From contig NZ_JAHVJQ010000011.1 of assembly GCF_019801145.1 (NCBI RefSeq), forward strand, positions 1 through 64,000: DNA of 64,000 bases, in the 5' to 3' direction. A model generated the notes under the pieces. That model made no database searches and had not been told where the DNA came from. It worked only from the letters and a program-made list of their open reading frames with translations. How positions within the stretch are numbered: the stretch's first letter is position 1; each line of letters begins with the position of its first letter. The stretch comes from Leisingera aquaemixtae (lineage in GTDB: Bacteria; Pseudomonadota; Alphaproteobacteria; Rhodobacterales; Rhodobacteraceae). A program made the translations under genes and the position numbers. Below, piece after piece: positions 62,134 through 64,000 of this stretch.

Positions 62134-62161
62134 AAACGGGCTTTCCGTGGAAAGCCCGTTT
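62134..62161. terminator. Rho-independent terminator downstream of repA
   Basis: AAACGGGCTTTCC (62134-62146) and GGAAAGCCCGTTT (62149-62161) form a perfect 13-bp inverted repeat with a minimal centre. On the minus strand it ends in CGTTTC, 25 bp after the repA stop. It may work in both directions. Confidence 0.75.
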
Positions 62162-62185
62162 GCACAAAAGACGCTTCGGCGGCCC

Positions 62186-63193
62186 CTAGTCCGCGGCGCG
62201 TTTGCGGACCCAGCCCAGAAACGCCGCATCGGGCGCCCTGAGGCGCGGCGTGCCAGAGCGCACCCACATGGCCCGCCATTCCGCCTCCAGCGCATAGGCA
62301 TCGGCGCCGGGGATCAGCGCGCGCGCCTGCTCCAGGGTGGCGGGCTTCAGCTGCGGCGCGTTCAGCACTGCCTCGGTCACTGCAGCCTTCTGGGAAAACC
62401 GGATCAGGTCGCCCTCCAGCTCCTCCAGCGCGTAATCGGGCAAGGGCTGCGCGTCGATCATGTCGCGGATCATCTTGCGGAACACCCGGCGCGGGGAGGC
62501 GGAGCCGGATTTCTTCAGGAGCGTTTCCACCGAGACCTGCCAGCTGTTCTGCCGCCCGCAGTGCTTGCGCGCCAGCTCGTAGATCCGCCGCTCCAGCGGT
62601 TTCCTGAGGCGGAAGTAATCGCGGCTGAGCGTCAGCACCGATTTCGACAGCACCGCGCGGTACAGCCAGTCGCTGAGCGTCACCGCCACGCTGACCATCT
62701 TGCCGCCGCGGGCCTTGCGCACGATCTCCCATTTCTCGATCAGGCCGAAGCCGGTGGTCACCTCCTCGCCGCCGGTGACGATATTGGTGGTGATGCGGGT
62801 GCCCGCCAGCCGCTCGAAGGCCTCGCGCAGCCGCCGGTAGGCATCGCCGGAGGTTTCCCGGTTGCAGGCGACCAGCAGGTCATGCGCCTTCAGGTGCAGG
62901 GTGCGGCTCACCTGGCGGCCGGCATTGATCGCCGCCATCAGCTGGCTGATGCAGAAGATCAGGATGTCCTTGTCGTGGATTGTCGCCAGCCCCTTGACCG
63001 AGGGCGTCACGGTGATCTCCGCGCCGTTGTGCTGGTAATTGAGGATGCGCCGGTCCGGCCGTGTGCCCAGGGAGAACAGCGGATGCTCCATCGAGGCCAG
63101 GTCGTTCTTGGGGATCGCCCCGAAGATATCGCAGAGGAAGAAATCCCCCTGCCCTTCCGGAGGGACTCCCCCCGCCGTCAGCTCTGCTGCCAT
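62186..63193 (-). CDS. repA: plasmid replication initiator RepA
   Basis: A 335-residue initiator of the alphaproteobacterial RepA family (RPA, PF10134-like). Conserved blocks include DFFLCDIFGAIPKNDLASME, HPLFSLGTRPDRRILNYQHN, AEITVTPSVKGLATIHDKDI, FCISQLMAAINAGRQVSRTL, ETSGDAYRRLREAFERLAGT and PLERRIYELARKHCGR, the last part of a winged-helix DNA-binding fold. The frame is open from 63346, but iterons cover that start, so I prefer the ATG at 63193 (GGCGGA upstream); a GTG at 63280 is possible. It opens the origin by binding the iterons. Divergent from parA. Confidence 0.93.
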   Translation of the reverse strand: MAAELTAGGVPPEGQGDFFLCDIFGAIPKNDLASMEHPLFSLGTRPDRRILNYQHNGAEITVTPSVKGLATIHDKDILIFCISQLMAAINAGRQVSRTLHLKAHDLLVACNRETSGDAYRRLREAFERLAGTRITTNIVTGGEEVTTGFGLIEKWEIVRKARGGKMVSVAVTLSDWLYRAVLSKSVLTLSRDYFRLRKPLERRIYELARKHCGRQNSWQVSVETLLKKSGSASPRRVFRKMIRDMIDAQPLPDYALEELEGDLIRFSQKAAVTEAVLNAPQLKPATLEQARALIPGADAYALEAEWRAMWVRSGTPRLRAPDAAFLGWVRKRAAD

Positions 63194-63287
63194 CTGCCTG
63201 TCCGCCGTCTGCTCTGCCGGCCGCCGGAATCTTCTGCCCCGGTCGGCGACTCGTTTTATCGTGGTTTTGATTACACTCACCCTAAGG

Positions 63288-63296
63288 TTATCCACA
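63288..63296 (+). promoter_or_regulatory. DnaA box
   Basis: TTATCCACA, a perfect match to the consensus DnaA box, 7 bp from the iteron array on the repA side. Its position in the repA origin region supports host DnaA participation. Confidence 0.75.
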
Positions 63297-63302
63297 GCCG
63301 GC

Positions 63303-63368
63303 GGCAACGGGGGTTCGGAATCGCTTTGCCGGGGTTTCGGAGTCATCCCATCGGGGTTTCAGAGTCAT
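63303..63368 (-). repeat. three iterons with 22-bp spacing
   Basis: On the minus strand, related units begin at 63368 (ATGACTCTGAAACCCCG), 63346 (ATGACTCCGAAACCCCG) and 63324 (GCGATTCCGAACCCCCG), spaced exactly 22 bp, two turns of the helix. They are the probable RepA binding sites. The second unit contains the ATG of the longest repA frame, which argues that translation begins further in. Confidence 0.8.
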
Positions 63369-63444
63369 GCGTGCGGCAAAATCCGCCCCGATCGCCAATG
63401 AAAAAAGGGCTTTGCGCGCACGCCCTTCCCCCTGTAACTAATAA

Positions 63445-63460
63445 ATAACTCATAATTAAC
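63445..63460 (+). promoter_or_regulatory. CtrA-box-like site in the AT-rich origin segment
   Basis: ATAA-CTCATAA-TTAAC: the N7 spacing and the full right half-site TTAAC of the CtrA consensus, with one mismatch in the left half. It sits in the AT-rich segment where chance matches are more likely, so it is weaker than the site at 662. Confidence 0.3.
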
Positions 63461-63678
63461 TTGGCAGATTTTTTTGCCGGCCCTGAAACAGCCCTGTTTC
63501 GCCCCCTCCCAACCCCCGGATTTGCTTAGAAAAAGCAGGAGGTATGCGCATTTTGCTTCCATGTGCGGTGTTTTTGCGTATTCTGTCCAAAAGGCAGCAC
63601 ATCAGGCTGCGGAGCAGCAGAACAGCAGCATTTCACACGGGCAGGGCCGGAGGGCCCAAGGACAGCAGGCAGATCCTC

Positions 63679-64000
63679 ATGGCGCGAGATATCCACAAGG
63701 CGAACGCAAGCCTCCCCCCCTATTTCAGCATCGACCCGGACGCCGCCCTGGCGGAGCTGGACGCCCCCACCAGCACCGCGGGCTTTGCCGAGATTGCCGC
63801 CGCCTGCGCGCAAGGCAGGGCGGACCTGGCCAGCCGCGGCATGAACGAGGAAGGCCGCAAGGAGCTGCGCCTGTTCTCCACCTGGGAGATCACCCGCTAC
63901 CTGATCCCGGTCGCCCAGGCCCATTTCCGCCGGGTGCTGAAAGCCAACCCCGATCTGCCCCAGGGCCGGTCGGAGACCGAGGGCGGCGCCAAGTGGTTCA
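63679..64000 (+). CDS. parA: plasmid partition protein ParA, N-terminal part (cut by window edge)
   Basis: An ATG at 63679 opens 107 codons to the window edge. After a polar start (MARDIHKANASLPPYFSIDP) comes ELRLFSTWEITRYLIPVAQA then HFRRVLKANPDLPQGRSET, the MerR-like helix-turn-helix that precedes the Walker ATPase in many Rhodobacterales plasmid ParA proteins. The Walker motifs lie outside the window. It is divergent from repA, the usual arrangement for this replicon type; parB should follow. Confidence 0.85.
   Translation, partial: MARDIHKANASLPPYFSIDPDAALAELDAPTSTAGFAEIAAACAQGRADLASRGMNEEGRKELRLFSTWEITRYLIPVAQAHFRRVLKANPDLPQGRSETEGGAKWF

Larger units (their letters stand above)
63194..63678. 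promoter_or_regulatory. 485-bp origin and divergent repA/parA promoter region
   Basis: Holds, from repA outward: a perfect DnaA box, three iterons, a more ordinary stretch, an AT-rich segment (about 63436-63475, likely the unwinding element) with a CtrA-like box, the inverted repeat GAAACA-GCCC-TGTTTC (63485-63500), and the parA upstream DNA. This is the standard composition of an iteron-type plasmid origin. Confidence 0.75.

Noticed and set aside
63194-63346. N-terminal extension of repA to the ATG at 63346
   Set aside because: This ATG is part of an iteron, the extension covers a DnaA box and has no recognisable family sequence. Kept only as an unlikely alternative.

Overview
The window is very GC-rich alphaproteobacterial DNA that reads as most of a plasmid from a roseobacter-group member of Rhodobacterales (Leisingera/Phaeobacter-like, by protein style; I could not run a search). 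The right end carries a RepA-type replicon: an initiator gene, three 22-bp-spaced iterons, a perfect DnaA box, an AT-rich stretch and the start of parA, with a parS-like palindrome just downstream of repA. The left end opens inside a gene read leftward off the edge. A complete dTDP-rhamnose pathway beside surface-polysaccharide and secretion genes on a RepA replicon matches what is known of roseobacter 'biofilm' (swim-or-stick) plasmids; that identification is inference.

Layout. 1-3.6 kb: a partial gene, a small membrane protein behind a CtrA-like box, and a divergent pair of outer-membrane barrel and short polysaccharide-export (OPX) protein. 3.7-9.2 kb: a 1,831-aa modular adhesin built from near-identical repeats. 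9.7-16.8 kb, leftward: NAD-dependent epimerase, initiating sugar-phosphate transferase, CapD/WbpM-type dehydratase, then yjbH, yjbF and a yjbE-like gene. 16.9-21.5 kb: a Wza-like OPX lipoprotein, two exported proteins of unknown role, a sulfotransferase and a GT2-like glycosyltransferase. 21.6-32.6 kb: a permease fused to FG-GAP/ASPIC-UnbV repeats, and a 2,528-aa repeat protein ending in an autotransporter-like barrel.

32.6-47 kb: two Sel1-repeat proteins, then a nearly complete type II secretion system (gspO, gspGHIJKLM, gspC, gspDEF) with a TPR lipoprotein between its blocks. 47-51 kb: rfbC-rfbB-(YdjM-like)-rfbD-rfbA, leftward with overlapping ends, facing a GT4 glycosyltransferase across a very stable hairpin. 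52.8-61.9 kb: two divergent LuxR-type regulators, a small membrane protein, a cysteine-containing RTX protein and a PrtD/HlyD-type type I exporter. 62-64 kb: replicon.

Working together (inference): the rhamnose, dehydratase, initiating-transferase, OPX and YjbFH genes would make and export a rhamnose-containing polysaccharide; the type I exporter would secrete the RTX protein and perhaps the modular adhesin; the T2SS exports unidentified substrates; the LuxR regulators and CtrA-like sites could tie this to the motile/sessile switch. No flippase, polymerase, Wzc-type co-polymerase, TolC or GspN is visible, so chromosomal partners or sequence outside the window are needed. I saw no tRNA, rRNA, CRISPR array or insertion sequence.
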